A DNA stretch of 64,000 nucleotides from Methylobacterium sp. Leaf104 (GCF_001422885.1 NZ_LMMZ01000004.1:84715-148714); one strand, 5' to 3'. Shown: positions 44,183-53,295, counted from the first letter of the stretch. Numbers and translations are program-made. Notes: a model not told the origin generated them from the letters alone.

Positions 44183-44617
44183 TCAAGGCCAAGCGTCGGT
44201 CCAGGGGTTCAGCAGCGGCACGCGGGTCTTCCGGTAATCCGCGACATCCCGGGTCACGATCGTCAATCCGTGCCGGAGGGCCGTGGCCGCGATGATCAGG
44301 TCTGGCTGCGGGAAGGTGTGGCCCGCCTTGCGGCCCTCCTCGACGAGGAGGCGCCAAGTGAACATCACGTCCTCCGTGATCTCCAGAACTCGGTTCTCGA
44401 ACAGCGGCCGGACCCTCAGCGTCAGCCACGTATTGAGGTCTGTACGCCGGCCGACATCCGCCACGCATTCGATACCAAAACGGATCTCGGCCAGGGTCGC
44501 AGTGCTGACATAGAGGCGATCGAGGGGCTGCCCGGCCACGAAATCCACCACGCGCCGCTCCGGTTTGGGTCTGCGCAGCTCGGAGAGAATGTTCGTGTCG
44601 AGAAGCCAGCCGGTCAC
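44183..44617 (-). CDS. VapC-type PIN-domain toxin
   Basis: 144 residues. MTGWLLDTNILSELRRP gives the first Asp, LAEIRFGIE the Glu, and FPQPDLIIAATALRHGLTIVTRD the Asp residues of the acidic RNase site. The FitB/VapC layout is complete, so it is likely an active, RNA-cleaving toxin held in check by the upstream antitoxin. Its ATG overlaps the antitoxin stop by 4 nt (44614-44617). It ends downstream of the alpha/beta hydrolase, which converges on it. Confidence 0.92.
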   Translation of the reverse strand: MTGWLLDTNILSELRRPKPERRVVDFVAGQPLDRLYVSTATLAEIRFGIECVADVGRRTDLNTWLTLRVRPLFENRVLEITEDVMFTWRLLVEEGRKAGHTFPQPDLIIAATALRHGLTIVTRDVADYRKTRVPLLNPWTDAWP

Positions 44618-44907
44618 AGGGTCACGTCGCGCACCGGCATGACGGTCCGCGGTGGATCGAGGTCGGCATCCTGGGAAGGCCCGGCCTGCATCGCGGCGAC
44701 CAGCACCGTGCCGTCGAGGTCGCCCTTGAGCCGCCGGAATTCCTCGGCGGAGATCACCACCACCTCGTCGCGCCCACGCACCGTGACGTGCTGAGGGCCC
44801 TCGCTGCGGACACGACGCACGAGTTCGCTGAAGCGCGCCTTGGCGTCCTGCAACGGCCAGGCTCCCTGTTGAGGCGACGACTCGGGCGACTTCGACGATC
44901 TGGTCAT
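44614..44907 (-). CDS. Phd/YefM-type antitoxin (VapB partner)
   Basis: 97 residues. The N-terminal region WPLQDAKARFSELVRRV followed by GPQHVTVRGRDEVVVISAEEF is the Phd/YefM DNA-binding fold. The C-terminus RRLKGDLDGTVLVAAMQAG and after would wrap the toxin. ATG 44907 was chosen over the upstream in-frame ATG 44949 because an operator palindrome covers it and homologues begin at this point. It is co-transcribed with the toxin, with a 4-nt overlap. Confidence 0.9.
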   Translation of the reverse strand: MTRSSKSPESSPQQGAWPLQDAKARFSELVRRVRSEGPQHVTVRGRDEVVVISAEEFRRLKGDLDGTVLVAAMQAGPSQDADLDPPRTVMPVRDVTL

Positions 44908-44916
44908 ACTGACCAG
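44900..44916. promoter_or_regulatory. Palindrome over the antitoxin start codon
   Basis: CTGGTCA and TGACCAG are exact complements with a TAC centre, covering the antitoxin ATG at 44905-44907. Toxin-antitoxin operons are usually autorepressed at such sites. Binding by the Phd-like antitoxin is inferred. Confidence 0.6.
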
Positions 44917-44952
44917 ATTAACAGGTCGTCGCCGTCGATCCAGCGACAACCC

Positions 44953-47900
44953 TCACGCCGGCGCGTGCACCACCGGCACCGCCGGCGCCCCCTCCCACTC
45001 CGAATGGGCCGGGATCGACTCGCCCTTCATGACGATCGTGAGCGGGCGCAGGCGGGCGTAGTCGCCGACCTTGGTGTCGTAGAGCACCGTCGAGAAGGCA
45101 CCGACCGAGACGCCCCGGCCGACCTCGACCCGGCCGACCTTCATGATGCGGTCCTCGTAGAGGTGCGTCTGCAGGGCGGAGGTGCGGTTGATGGTGGCGT
45201 AGTCGCCGATGGTGACGCAGTCGAACTCGGTGATGTCCGTGGTGAGCATGCACACCCCCCGGCCGACCTTCACCCCGAGGAGCCGCAGCATCCACGGCAG
45301 GAACGGGGTGCCGACGAGGTGCTCCAGCAGGACCTTGCCGGCGAGGCCCCAGTAGAGCACCGCGACGGCCTCGGTGCGCATGGCCCACCAGGACCACATC
45401 GGCTGCATGCCGGGCTTGTAGGCGCCCATCAGCAGCCACTTCACCGCGATCACCGTGAAGGACTGGATGAAGGCGATGGCGACGGAGACGGCCACGAAGC
45501 TGACCGCGAGGCCGGTCCAGTCCTGGGCCAGGATCGCCGGGTAGAAGTAGAAGTCGATCGCCGAGATCGCGAGGGTGATGAACAGCATCGGCGAGAACGA
45601 GGTCGAGAACGCCTCGAAGATGCCGCGCCGGAGCTTGGGTCCGATGCCGGGCTCGTAGGTCTGGGTGTTCGAGCCGAGATCGACCTTTTGCCGGGAGGGC
45701 AGCTTGATCGGCGGCGAGCCGAACCAGGTGTCGCCGGGCGTCATCAGTTCGTTGGCCGGCGGCTTCGACTTGATGCCGATGAGCACGTCCTCGGGGATCA
45801 CGGCGCCGGGCGGCACCACGGCGTCGTTGCCCACGAAGACGCGCGGGCCGGTCCGGACCTCGTGCATCGTCATCCAGCCGCGCCGGATCTCCTCCTCGCC
45901 GAAGACCACCTCGTCGGCGATGAAATTGCGCGCGCCGATATCGGCCAGATCGTAGCGCCCGGCGAGGTTGGTGGAGATCTCGGCCCCCTGCCCCATCCGA
46001 GCGCCCATCAGGCGGTACCAGGCCCGCATGTAGACGGTGGCGAACAGGGAGGAGAGCGTCTCCAGCGTCACCTCCGCCGCCAGGGCCACCGCCCACTTGC
46101 GCAGGTAGAAGCCGCTGTAGATCGAGTGGGTGCCGGAGGAGACGCGGGGCAGCACCAGCCAGCGGATCGCCGCGATCAGCAGCACGGTGCCCGCCGTCAT
46201 CAGCATGGCGGTCGGCCAGGTCAGCAGCGGCAGGTACCAGTGGTAGTCGATGTCGGTGATGTCGCCGAGGGAATCGCTGAGCTGGTCGAAGATGTAGAAG
46301 GCCGGGAAGATCGGCAGCAGGCCGATGGCGGGGATCGCCGCCAGCAGGAAGGTGTAGAGGGCCGCGAAGGCGAAGCGCCGCCCGGGCGAAGCCGTGGCCG
46401 GTTCGGGCAGCGCCGCCGGATCGGCCTCGCCGACCTTGCGCCCGGGTGAGCCGTCCCAGATCTCGGCCGCTCCCACCCGCGTCCCGGTGGGGATGGTGGT
46501 GAGGTCGCCGATCTCGGCATGGTCGCCGATGACCGTATCGGGGCCGATGACGCAGGAGGCGCCGATGGCGACGTCGGCGCCGATGCGGACGCGGCCGATG
46601 ATCAGCGCATCGCCCACCACCTCCGCGTTGGCGATGACGAGGCGTCCGCCCAGCGAGGCGCCGGGGCCGACGCTGAGGAGGTCCGGCGCGCCGATCTCCG
46701 CGTCGGAGATCAGCGCGTCCTTGCCGATGTCGGCGCCGAGCAGCCGCAGGTAGAACACGATCGCGGGCGAGCCCTGCAGCCACTTGATGTGGACCAGCGG
46801 CGTCAGGCGCTGCGCCAGCCACCAGCGGTAGTAGTACACGCCCCAGAGCGGGTAGCGCCCGGGCTTCGTGCGTCCGAGGATCAGCCACTTGGCCGCCACC
46901 GCCACCGAGGCCGTCACGGCGTTGATGCCGATATAGACCAGGAGCAGCACGGCGAGCTCGCCGAAGAACCCGAGCCCGCCGCCGGTGAGCAGCAGGTAGG
47001 TCACGAAGATGCCGAGCCACTGCGCGGTGGCGAGCGCGATGACGAAGGGCAGGGCCGCGGCTTGCGCGAGGCCGCAGAGGAAGCGCCGCTTCAGGGAGGG
47101 CGCCGGGAAGCTGAGATCGCGGATCGCCATCTCGGTGCCGACGCCGCCGGTGCGGGCGATGAGGGTGTCCGCCATGGCCCGCAGGGTGCGCTGGCCGTAG
47201 ACGTCCTGCAGGGTGATGGCGGCGAGCGCCGGCACCTCGCGGACCGCGCCGACGAAGCGGGCGGCCAGCAGCGAGTGGCCGCCGAGATCGGCGAAGAAGT
47301 CGCCCTCGAGGGGGATCGCCTGGTTGCCGAAGATCCGGTTGGCGGCGGCGAGCAGCGCCGCCTCGGTCTCGTTGCGCGGCGGCTCCTGCTCGCCCGTGGT
47401 GTCGGCCACCGTGAGGGTGGCGATGCGCAGGGCCTTGCGGTCGACCTTGCCCGAGGTGAGGCGCGGCAGCACCTCCACCGCCTCGAAATGTCCCGGCACC
47501 ATGTAGGGCGGCATCTGCCCGGCCAGGGTCTGGCGCAGGGCGGCCTTGTCGATCTCGCTGCCGCGCTCGGGCACCAGGAAGGCGACCAGACGGTCGACCC
47601 CGTCGTCCTGGCGCAGCACCACCGCCGCCTGGTTGATGCCCGGCAGGACCTGGATGCGCGACTCGATCTCGCCGAGCTCCACCCGGAAGCCGCGGATCTT
47701 GACCTGGTCGTCGATGCGGCCGTGGAACAGGATGGTGCCGGCCGCATCCAGGGAGACCGCGTCGCCGGAGCGGTACAGGACCGGGTCGGTCCCGTCCGAG
47801 GCGAAGGGGTTGGCGATGAACTTCTCGGCCGTCAGCTCGGGGCGCTTCAGGTAGCCCCTGGCGACGCCCGGGCCGCCGATGAGGAGTTCGCCGGGCTGGC

Positions 47901-49044
47901 CCGGCCCGAGGAGTTCCAGGGCCTCGCCCGCGACGTAGACGGAGTAATTCGGGATCGGGCCGCCGATGGTCACGGGCACGCCGGGCCGCATCTCGGCGGC
48001 GGTGGCCACCACCGTGGCCTCGGTCGGCCCGTAGGTGTTGAAGAGCTGGCGCGCACCGCTCGCCCAACGGGCGACCAGGGGCTCGGGCAGCGCCTCGCCG
48101 CCGAGCAGCACGAGGCGCACCGTGGGCAGGTCCCGCGAGATCATGGCGAGGAGCGTCGGCACCGTGTCGAGGACAGTGACGCCGGCCCGGGCGATGATGT
48201 CCGGCAGGCTCTCCACGTCGCCCATCATGGCCGGCGAGGCCACGAACAGCGTCGCGCCCACGAGGTAGGGCACCCAGATCTCCTCCATCGAGAGATCGAA
48301 GGCGACGGAGGCGCCCTGGAAGACCACGTCGTCGGGGCGCATCCCGTAGAGCGCGTTCCCCGAGCGCAGGAAGTGGCAGATGTTGGCGTGGCTGATGACG
48401 ATGCCCTTCGGCACGCCGGTCGAGCCCGAGGTGTAGATGAGGTAGGCCGGGTGCTCCGGCGTCAGGCCCGCCGCCCGCAGGTCCGGGAGTGCGGCCTCCG
48501 CCGGCGTCGCGGCCGCGAGTCCGGCCACCGTCAGGCTCGGCGTGGCGGCGGGGGCCTGCGGTTCCAGGGCGGGCGAGACGAGGAGCGCCTTGGCCTGGGC
48601 ATCGTCCAGGCAGACCGCGACCCGGTCGGCCGGGGCCTCGGCGTCGAAGGGCAGCCAGGCCGCGCCCGACAGGGTGATGCCGATCTGGGCGATCAGCAGC
48701 TCGGGTCCCCGCGCCATCCAGAGGCCGACCACGTCGCCGGGGCCGATGCCCCGGTGGGCGAGGCCGCGGGCGATCGCGCTCGCTCGCGCCTCGACCTCCG
48801 CATAGGTGACGGCCGGATGGCTGCCGTCGGGGCCGGTGCGGGCGCCGTCCACGAGGGCCGGATGGTCGGGACGCGTCCGGGCGCTCTCCCGGAAGATCTC
48901 GCTCAGGGTCTCGTCGCGGATGAGGTCGGGGCGGACCTCGCCGCGCAGGACCGCCCGCGGGCCGGCCGCCTCCGCCGAGGGACTCGTCTCCTGAGGCCCG
49001 CGCGTTGCCGCCCGGGGCCGGGTCGTCTCGGCGAGACTGGTCAT
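44953..49044 (-). CDS. Pls/PosA-type membrane nonribosomal peptide synthetase
   Basis: 1363 residues. Adenylation domain to about residue 540: LIYTSGSTGVPKGIV (about 204), NTYGPTEATVV (about 342), LYRSGDAVSLD, GRIDDQVKIRGFRVELGEIE and LTSGKVDRKAL. Carrier domain with DLGGHSLLAARF (Ser about 590). After about residue 640, six or more membrane helices alternate with hexapeptide-repeat (left-handed beta-helix) segments such as IADEVVFGEEEIRRG, matching the TIGR02353 terminal domain of poly-lysine synthetase-like proteins. No condensation or thioesterase domain. The family joins one activated amino acid into homopolymers or caps; the amino acid is unknown. Region FDLSMEEIW suggests an acidic pocket residue. 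Confidence 0.9.
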   Translation of the reverse strand: MTSLAETTRPRAATRGPQETSPSAEAAGPRAVLRGEVRPDLIRDETLSEIFRESARTRPDHPALVDGARTGPDGSHPAVTYAEVEARASAIARGLAHRGIGPGDVVGLWMARGPELLIAQIGITLSGAAWLPFDAEAPADRVAVCLDDAQAKALLVSPALEPQAPAATPSLTVAGLAAATPAEAALPDLRAAGLTPEHPAYLIYTSGSTGVPKGIVISHANICHFLRSGNALYGMRPDDVVFQGASVAFDLSMEEIWVPYLVGATLFVASPAMMGDVESLPDIIARAGVTVLDTVPTLLAMISRDLPTVRLVLLGGEALPEPLVARWASGARQLFNTYGPTEATVVATAAEMRPGVPVTIGGPIPNYSVYVAGEALELLGPGQPGELLIGGPGVARGYLKRPELTAEKFIANPFASDGTDPVLYRSGDAVSLDAAGTILFHGRIDDQVKIRGFRVELGEIESRIQVLPGINQAAVVLRQDDGVDRLVAFLVPERGSEIDKAALRQTLAGQMPPYMVPGHFEAVEVLPRLTSGKVDRKALRIATLTVADTTGEQEPPRNETEAALLAAANRIFGNQAIPLEGDFFADLGGHSLLAARFVGAVREVPALAAITLQDVYGQRTLRAMADTLIARTGGVGTEMAIRDLSFPAPSLKRRFLCGLAQAAALPFVIALATAQWLGIFVTYLLLTGGGLGFFGELAVLLLVYIGINAVTASVAVAAKWLILGRTKPGRYPLWGVYYYRWWLAQRLTPLVHIKWLQGSPAIVFYLRLLGADIGKDALISDAEIGAPDLLSVGPGASLGGRLVIANAEVVGDALIIGRVRIGADVAIGASCVIGPDTVIGDHAEIGDLTTIPTGTRVGAAEIWDGSPGRKVGEADPAALPEPATASPGRRFAFAALYTFLLAAIPAIGLLPIFPAFYIFDQLSDSLGDITDIDYHWYLPLLTWPTAMLMTAGTVLLIAAIRWLVLPRVSSGTHSIYSGFYLRKWAVALAAEVTLETLSSLFATVYMRAWYRLMGARMGQGAEISTNLAGRYDLADIGARNFIADEVVFGEEEIRRGWMTMHEVRTGPRVFVGNDAVVPPGAVIPEDVLIGIKSKPPANELMTPGDTWFGSPPIKLPSRQKVDLGSNTQTYEPGIGPKLRRGIFEAFSTSFSPMLFITLAISAIDFYFYPAILAQDWTGLAVSFVAVSVAIAFIQSFTVIAVKWLLMGAYKPGMQPMWSWWAMRTEAVAVLYWGLAGKVLLEHLVGTPFLPWMLRLLGVKVGRGVCMLTTDITEFDCVTIGDYATINRTSALQTHLYEDRIMKVGRVEVGRGVSVGAFSTVLYDTKVGDYARLRPLTIVMKGESIPAHSEWEGAPAVPVVHAPA

Positions 49045-49185
49045 CCGCTGCTCCGCTGCCGGCGCCCGATCGATCGGGAGCCGTCCTTTTGGCCGGGTAG
49101 GCGCCCGGATCGCGCCGAAATCACGGCGCGTCTAGCACGTTTGGGCGGCAGGCTTGAACCGGGGTTGAACGCGCAGGACGGCCGG

Positions 49186-49776
49186 TCAGGCCCAGCGCCA
49201 CCCGGCCCGGTCGAGGACGAGGACGCTGCCCTGGCGGATCCCGATGCGGGGCGCGTCGCGGATGCCGAGATGGCCCCGGATCACCAGGATCGCCCGGGCG
49301 ACGCCGCCATGGGCGACGATCACGGCCGGCCGCGTCAGCGCGGTGATGGCGGGCGCGACCCGTTCCACCAGCATGGCGTAGCTCTCGCCCGTCCCGCCGG
49401 GCGGGCGATAGCCCCAGCGGTCGCGGTCGCGGGCCAGGGCCCCGGCGGAGTCCCAGCGCCGGATCTCGGCCCAGGTCGAGCCCTCCCAGGCACCGAAGCT
49501 GATCTCCGTCAGGCGGGAATCGAGGCGATAGCCGTCCGGCTCGAGGTCGAGGGCCGTGCGCAGGGTCTCCATCGTCCGTCGGGTCCGGGTCAGCGGGCTC
49601 GCCACGAAGTCCATGCCGGCGAGGTCGGCGCCGCCGGTGGCGGCGGCGAGGCGGGCTGCCACGGCGCCCGCCTGACGCAGGCCCTCGGCGTTCAGGTCGA
49701 TGTCCCGCTGCCCCTGGAGGCGCCCCTCTGCGTTCCAGTCGGTCTGGCCATGGCGGATGAAGTAGATCGGGTTCAC
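49186..49776 (-). CDS. Histidine phosphatase (phosphoglycerate mutase-like)
   Basis: 196 residues. IYFIRHGQTDWNAEGRLQGQ gives the RHG motif (His 9). SPLTRTRRTMETLR is the phosphate-binding arginine block, and VIVAHGGVARAIL the second catalytic His. LTEISFGAWEG places the acid. These are small acid phosphatases; true glycolytic mutases are longer. Substrate unknown. ATG 49776; the gene diverges from PPK2 by 121 bp. Confidence 0.9.
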   Translation of the reverse strand: MNPIYFIRHGQTDWNAEGRLQGQRDIDLNAEGLRQAGAVAARLAAATGGADLAGMDFVASPLTRTRRTMETLRTALDLEPDGYRLDSRLTEISFGAWEGSTWAEIRRWDSAGALARDRDRWGYRPPGGTGESYAMLVERVAPAITALTRPAVIVAHGGVARAILVIRGHLGIRDAPRIGIRQGSVLVLDRAGWRWA

Positions 49777-49897
49777 GGCCTCATGACCGCCGCTCGCCGG
49801 AACGGCCGAGCCGGGCTATCGTTCTCGCACTCACATCCTGGCCCTGCATCGCGGCGGCCGCCCCAGTCCGCCCTCCACCGAGGAAGCGAGTCTCATC

Positions 49898-50935
49898 ATG
49901 TCGAAGCATCACGGCAAGCATCGCCGGGGCCAGAGTTCGGGAGAAACCGAGGTTTCCGCGTCGCAGCGTGACGTTTCGCACCGCAAGGATGCCGCGCACG
50001 GCAAGGCGGACAAGAAGGGCAAGGCGCGCCGGGCGGGGCACCGCCCCCCCTCCTCCGCGCACTGGGCCCGCGAGGCCGAGAGCCGGGTCGGCGCCCCCCT
50101 CGATCACGTCGATCCCCGCCTGGCGCCCGCCGCCTCCGGCATCGTCACCGTGCGGCCCGGAAGCCGCTGCGACCTCGGCGCGATCGATCCGGACGCCGAT
50201 GGCGGCCTCGACAAGGACGAGGCCAAGGCGGCGCTCGTCACCGAGCGCGCCCGCATCGCCGCCCTGCAGGAGCGGCTCTATGCCGAGCACAGGCGCAGCC
50301 TGCTCGTCGTGTTCCAGGCCATCGACACCGGCGGCAAGGACGGGACGATCCGGGCGGTGTTCGAGGGTGTGAACCCACAGGGCTGCCGGGTGTGGTCGTT
50401 CAAGGTGCCGAGCGCGGAGGAGAGCGACCACGACTTCCTGTGGCGCTACCACGCCAAGGCGCCAGCGCGCGGCATGATCACCGTGTTCAACCGGAGCCAT
50501 TACGAGGACGTCCTCGTGGTGCGGGTGAAGGACCTCGTGCCCGAGCCGGTCTGGCGCGCCCGCTACGCGCAGATCAACGACTTCGAGCGGATGCTCGCCG
50601 CCGCCGGCACCACCGTGCTCAAGTTCTTCCTCCACATCTCCAAGGACGAGCAGAAGGAGCGCCTGGAGGCCCGGATCGCGAACCCGGACAAGCACTGGAA
50701 GTTCGATCCCGCCGACCTCGTGGAGCGCCGGTCCTGGAACGCCTACCAGGCGGCCTTCGCGGATGCCCTGACCGCGTGCTCCACGCCGCAGGCGCCCTGG
50801 CACGTGGTTCCGGCCAACCGGAAGTGGTATCGCAACCTCCTCATCGCCCGCACCATCGCCGACACCCTCGAGGCGATGGACCCGCGCTTCCCGGAGGCCC
50901 GGGCGGGGATCGCCGGGATGACCGTCCCGGATTGA
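49898..50935 (+). CDS. ppk2: Polyphosphate:nucleotide phosphotransferase, PPK2 family
   Basis: 345 residues. A 60-residue basic, disordered N-terminus (KHHGKHRRGQSSGETEVSAS) precedes the domain. Walker A is AIDTGGKDGTIRAVF (about 141), the lid GVNPQGCRVWSFKVPSAEE, and Walker B FNRSHYEDVLVVRV. KFFLHISKDEQKERLEARI closes it. PPK2 enzymes transfer phosphate between polyphosphate and nucleotides in the cytoplasm. Class cannot be fixed with certainty; the SHYEDV motif suits the class I or III group. ATG 49898 has GAGGAAGCGAG upstream. Confidence 0.92.
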   Translation: MSKHHGKHRRGQSSGETEVSASQRDVSHRKDAAHGKADKKGKARRAGHRPPSSAHWAREAESRVGAPLDHVDPRLAPAASGIVTVRPGSRCDLGAIDPDADGGLDKDEAKAALVTERARIAALQERLYAEHRRSLLVVFQAIDTGGKDGTIRAVFEGVNPQGCRVWSFKVPSAEESDHDFLWRYHAKAPARGMITVFNRSHYEDVLVVRVKDLVPEPVWRARYAQINDFERMLAAAGTTVLKFFLHISKDEQKERLEARIANPDKHWKFDPADLVERRSWNAYQAAFADALTACSTPQAPWHVVPANRKWYRNLLIARTIADTLEAMDPRFPEARAGIAGMTVPD

Positions 50936-50939
50936 GTGC

Positions 50940-51470
50940 TCAGTCCGAGAGGATCACCAGCACGGCGGCCCGCTCCGGCCCGAGGCGCCGGAGGCCGTGG
51001 GGTAGGCCGCCATCGTAAGTCGCGCAATCGCCGGGACCGAGTGCGAGGTTGCGATCGGCGACCTTCAGCTCCACACGGCCCTCTAGCACGTAGACGATCT
51101 CCTGGCCGCCATGGGCCAAGCGGTCGTGGGTGCGGAACTCCGCACCAGGCGCGATCCGGTAGAGGGCGGCCACCCGCCCCGCCGTCGCCGGCAGGAGGGC
51201 TTCGAGGGCGTAGTCCGCCTCCCGTAGAGTAGGTCTCTCAGCCGCCCGGACCACGGTCACGTCATCGGGGGCCGCCTTCTGGCCGAACAGTTCGGCCATC
51301 TCAGCATTGAGGGTCCGCGCGATGGCCTTGAGGGTCGCGAGCGAAGGCGCCTTCTGTCCGGTCTCGATGCGCGACAAGTGGCCTTTGTGGATTCCAACAG
51401 CCGCCGCCAGCGCGTCAAGGGTCAGGTTTCGGCGGCGCCTGAGCGCCCGGATGCGCTGGGGCAGGGACAT
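50940..51470 (-). CDS. XRE-family regulator with cupin sensor domain
   Basis: 176 residues from ATG 51470. Residues 6-60 are a helix-turn-helix (RIRALRRRRNLTLDALAAAV, then HKGHLSRIETGQKAPSLATL). Residues 90-170 form a cupin with GAEFRTHDRLAHGGQEIVYV and GPGDCATYDGGLPHGLR, likely binding a metal or small ligand. This XRE-cupin architecture is common in regulators of amino-acid or sulfur metabolism. It is divergent from the MOSC gene, and a perfect palindrome lies between them. A longer in-frame extension exists but lacks a ribosome site and similarity. Confidence 0.9.
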   Translation of the reverse strand: MSLPQRIRALRRRRNLTLDALAAAVGIHKGHLSRIETGQKAPSLATLKAIARTLNAEMAELFGQKAAPDDVTVVRAAERPTLREADYALEALLPATAGRVAALYRIAPGAEFRTHDRLAHGGQEIVYVLEGRVELKVADRNLALGPGDCATYDGGLPHGLRRLGPERAAVLVILSD

Positions 51471-51518
51471 GTCCGAGCCTTGCCGAGAACGCTCGGGTCT
51501 GACAACCGAAAATCTTTT

Positions 51519-51534
51519 GGACAACATGTTGTCC
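51519..51534. promoter_or_regulatory. Perfect 16-bp palindrome between XRE-cupin and MOSC genes
   Basis: GGACAACATGTTGTCC is completely self-complementary and lies centrally between two divergent start codons (51470 and 51574). A further GACAAC half-site is at about 51501-51506. This is the expected operator for the XRE-cupin regulator. Confidence 0.7.
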
Positions 51535-51573
51535 GGGCAGTACGATGTGGCCGCTGCTGAGCGGGAGGGTGCC

Positions 51574-52263
51574 ATGGCGGTTGTGATCGAGGCGGTGTTG
51601 ACTGGGCGCGTGGCGCCTCTGGGTTCCGCGGGCAAGCCGAGTGCCATCGCTAAGACGCCCGTCGAGGGACAGGTTCGCATCGGACCGGAGGGGCTCGAGG
51701 GCGATATGCAGGCCGACCGGCGCCACCATGGCGGCCGGGAAAAGGCCCTGCACATCTATCCCCTGGATCACGCGCCGGCGTGGCGGGCCGAACTGCCTTT
51801 GGCCCCCGATCTCCTGGAGGCACCGGGAGCCTTCGGCGAAAATCTGTCGATCCGCAGCCTCACGGAGGCGGAGGTCTGCGTCGGCGACCTGTGGCGAGTA
51901 GGCACGGCCCTCCTGCAAGTGAGCCAAGCCCGCCAGCCGTGCTGGAAGCTCAACGCACGCTTCGGCGTACCGGACATGGCGCTACGGGTTCAGGCGAGCG
52001 GGCGTACGGGCTGGTATTGTCGGGTGATAGAGACGGGCGTCGTGGCAGCGGGCGATGTCCACAACCTGGTGGATCGGCCGCACTCGGGCTGGACCCTCGC
52101 GCGGCTTTTGCAGGTCTTCTACGTCGATCGCTTCGACACGGCGGCGCTCACGGAGATCGCCTCCTTAGAGACTCTGTCGGCTTCATGGAGGGCTCTGGCC
52201 GCCCGGCGACTGGAACGCAACATCGTGGAGGACTGGGCGCCGCGACTGGATGGGGCGGGGTGA
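51574..52263 (+). CDS. MOSC domain protein (YiiM-like)
   Basis: 229 residues from ATG 51574. GPEGLEGDMQADRRHHGGREKAL is the family signature, then YPLDH, GAFGENLSIRSLTE, VCVGDLWRVG and QVSQARQPCWKLNARFG with the conserved Cys. VQASGRTGWYCRVIETG follows. Related MOSC proteins (YiiM) reduce N-hydroxylated bases and similar compounds using a molybdenum cofactor. ATG has GGGAGGGT upstream. Divergent from the XRE-cupin regulator that probably controls it. Confidence 0.9.
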   Translation: MAVVIEAVLTGRVAPLGSAGKPSAIAKTPVEGQVRIGPEGLEGDMQADRRHHGGREKALHIYPLDHAPAWRAELPLAPDLLEAPGAFGENLSIRSLTEAEVCVGDLWRVGTALLQVSQARQPCWKLNARFGVPDMALRVQASGRTGWYCRVIETGVVAAGDVHNLVDRPHSGWTLARLLQVFYVDRFDTAALTEIASLETLSASWRALAARRLERNIVEDWAPRLDGAG

Positions 52264-52281
52264 AGCGGGCGACGCCCGCCC

Positions 52282-53124
52282 TCAGTCCTTGTCGAGGCTG
52301 AGATCCGGGGCTTCCGGATTCTTCATGCCGACGACGTGGTAGCCGGCATCGACGTGGAGGATCTCGCCGGTCATGCCCTTGCTCATGTCCGAGACGAGGT
52401 AGGTCGCGGTCTCGCCGACCTCCTCGATGGTCACGGTGCGGCGGAGCGGCGCGTTGTACTCGTTCCACTTCAGGATGTAGCGGAAGTCGCCGATGCCGGA
52501 GGCGGCCAGCGTCTTGATCGGACCGGCCGAGATCGCGTTGACGCGGATCTTCGAGGGGCCGAGATCGGCGGCGAGGTAGCGCACGGAGGCCTCGAGCGCG
52601 GCCTTGGCCACGCCCATGACGTTGTAGTGCGGCATCCACTTCTCGGCGCCGTAATAGGTCAGCGTGAGGAGCGACCCGCCGTTCGGCATCAGCTTCTCGG
52701 CACGCTGGGCGATGGCCGTGAACGAGTAGCAGGAGATCAGGAGCGACTTGGTGAAGTTCGCCTCGGAGGTCTCGACGTAGCGGCCCGTCAGCTCGTCCTT
52801 GTCCGAGAAGGCGATGCAGTGGACGACGAAGTCGATGCCCTCGGGAAACACCTCGGCGGCGGCGGCGAAGACCGCGTCGATCGAGGCCGGATCGGTGACG
52901 TCGCAATGCCCGACCACGTGGGCGTCGAGTTCCCGCGCCAGGGGTTCGACGCGCTTCTTCAGGGCGTCGCCCTGGTAGGTGAAGGCGAGCTTGGCGCCGT
53001 GGGCGGCCGCACTCTTGGCGATGCCCCAGGCGATCGAGCGATTGTTGGCGACACCGAGCACCAGGCCGCGCTTGCCGGCGAGGAGACCGCCGACGTGATC
53101 GTGAACCGGGTGCGTGTCCGCCAT
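52282..53124 (-). CDS. fabI: Enoyl-[acyl-carrier-protein] reductase (NADH) FabI
   Basis: 280 residues. VLGVANNRSIAWGIAKS binds the nucleotide. The catalytic Tyr/Lys pair is in LTYYGAEKWMPHYNVMGVAKAAL (key residues YNVMGVAK), and GPIKTLAASGIGDF and ILHVDAGYHVVGM close the fold. It reduces enoyl-ACP to acyl-ACP in fatty-acid elongation. Similar alphaproteobacterial FabI proteins are a triclosan target; sensitivity here is not shown. The N-terminal 14 residues are a short variable extension. It converges with the MOSC gene by 18 bp. Confidence 0.95.
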   Translation of the reverse strand: MADTHPVHDHVGGLLAGKRGLVLGVANNRSIAWGIAKSAAAHGAKLAFTYQGDALKKRVEPLARELDAHVVGHCDVTDPASIDAVFAAAAEVFPEGIDFVVHCIAFSDKDELTGRYVETSEANFTKSLLISCYSFTAIAQRAEKLMPNGGSLLTLTYYGAEKWMPHYNVMGVAKAALEASVRYLAADLGPSKIRVNAISAGPIKTLAASGIGDFRYILKWNEYNAPLRRTVTIEEVGETATYLVSDMSKGMTGEILHVDAGYHVVGMKNPEAPDLSLDKD

Positions 53125-53295
53125 GTGTCACCTGAGCCAGAGCCGTGGCGCGTGCCGACGGGTCCGTCGGGCGACGGATCGGCGTGTTCGCGCCGGGCAT
53201 CCTTAGCGGAGGCGCGCCTGGGACGGAAGTCCGAGGTCTGACAGCGCCGGAGGGCCGTCGCGCGTCCGGCGAAGGCGCCCGATCGCGCGGCCCCG

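Noticed and set aside
46519..49971. A 1150-codon plus-strand open frame
   Set aside because: It lies opposite the NRPS and the histidine phosphatase and has the same shadow composition. No motif was found.
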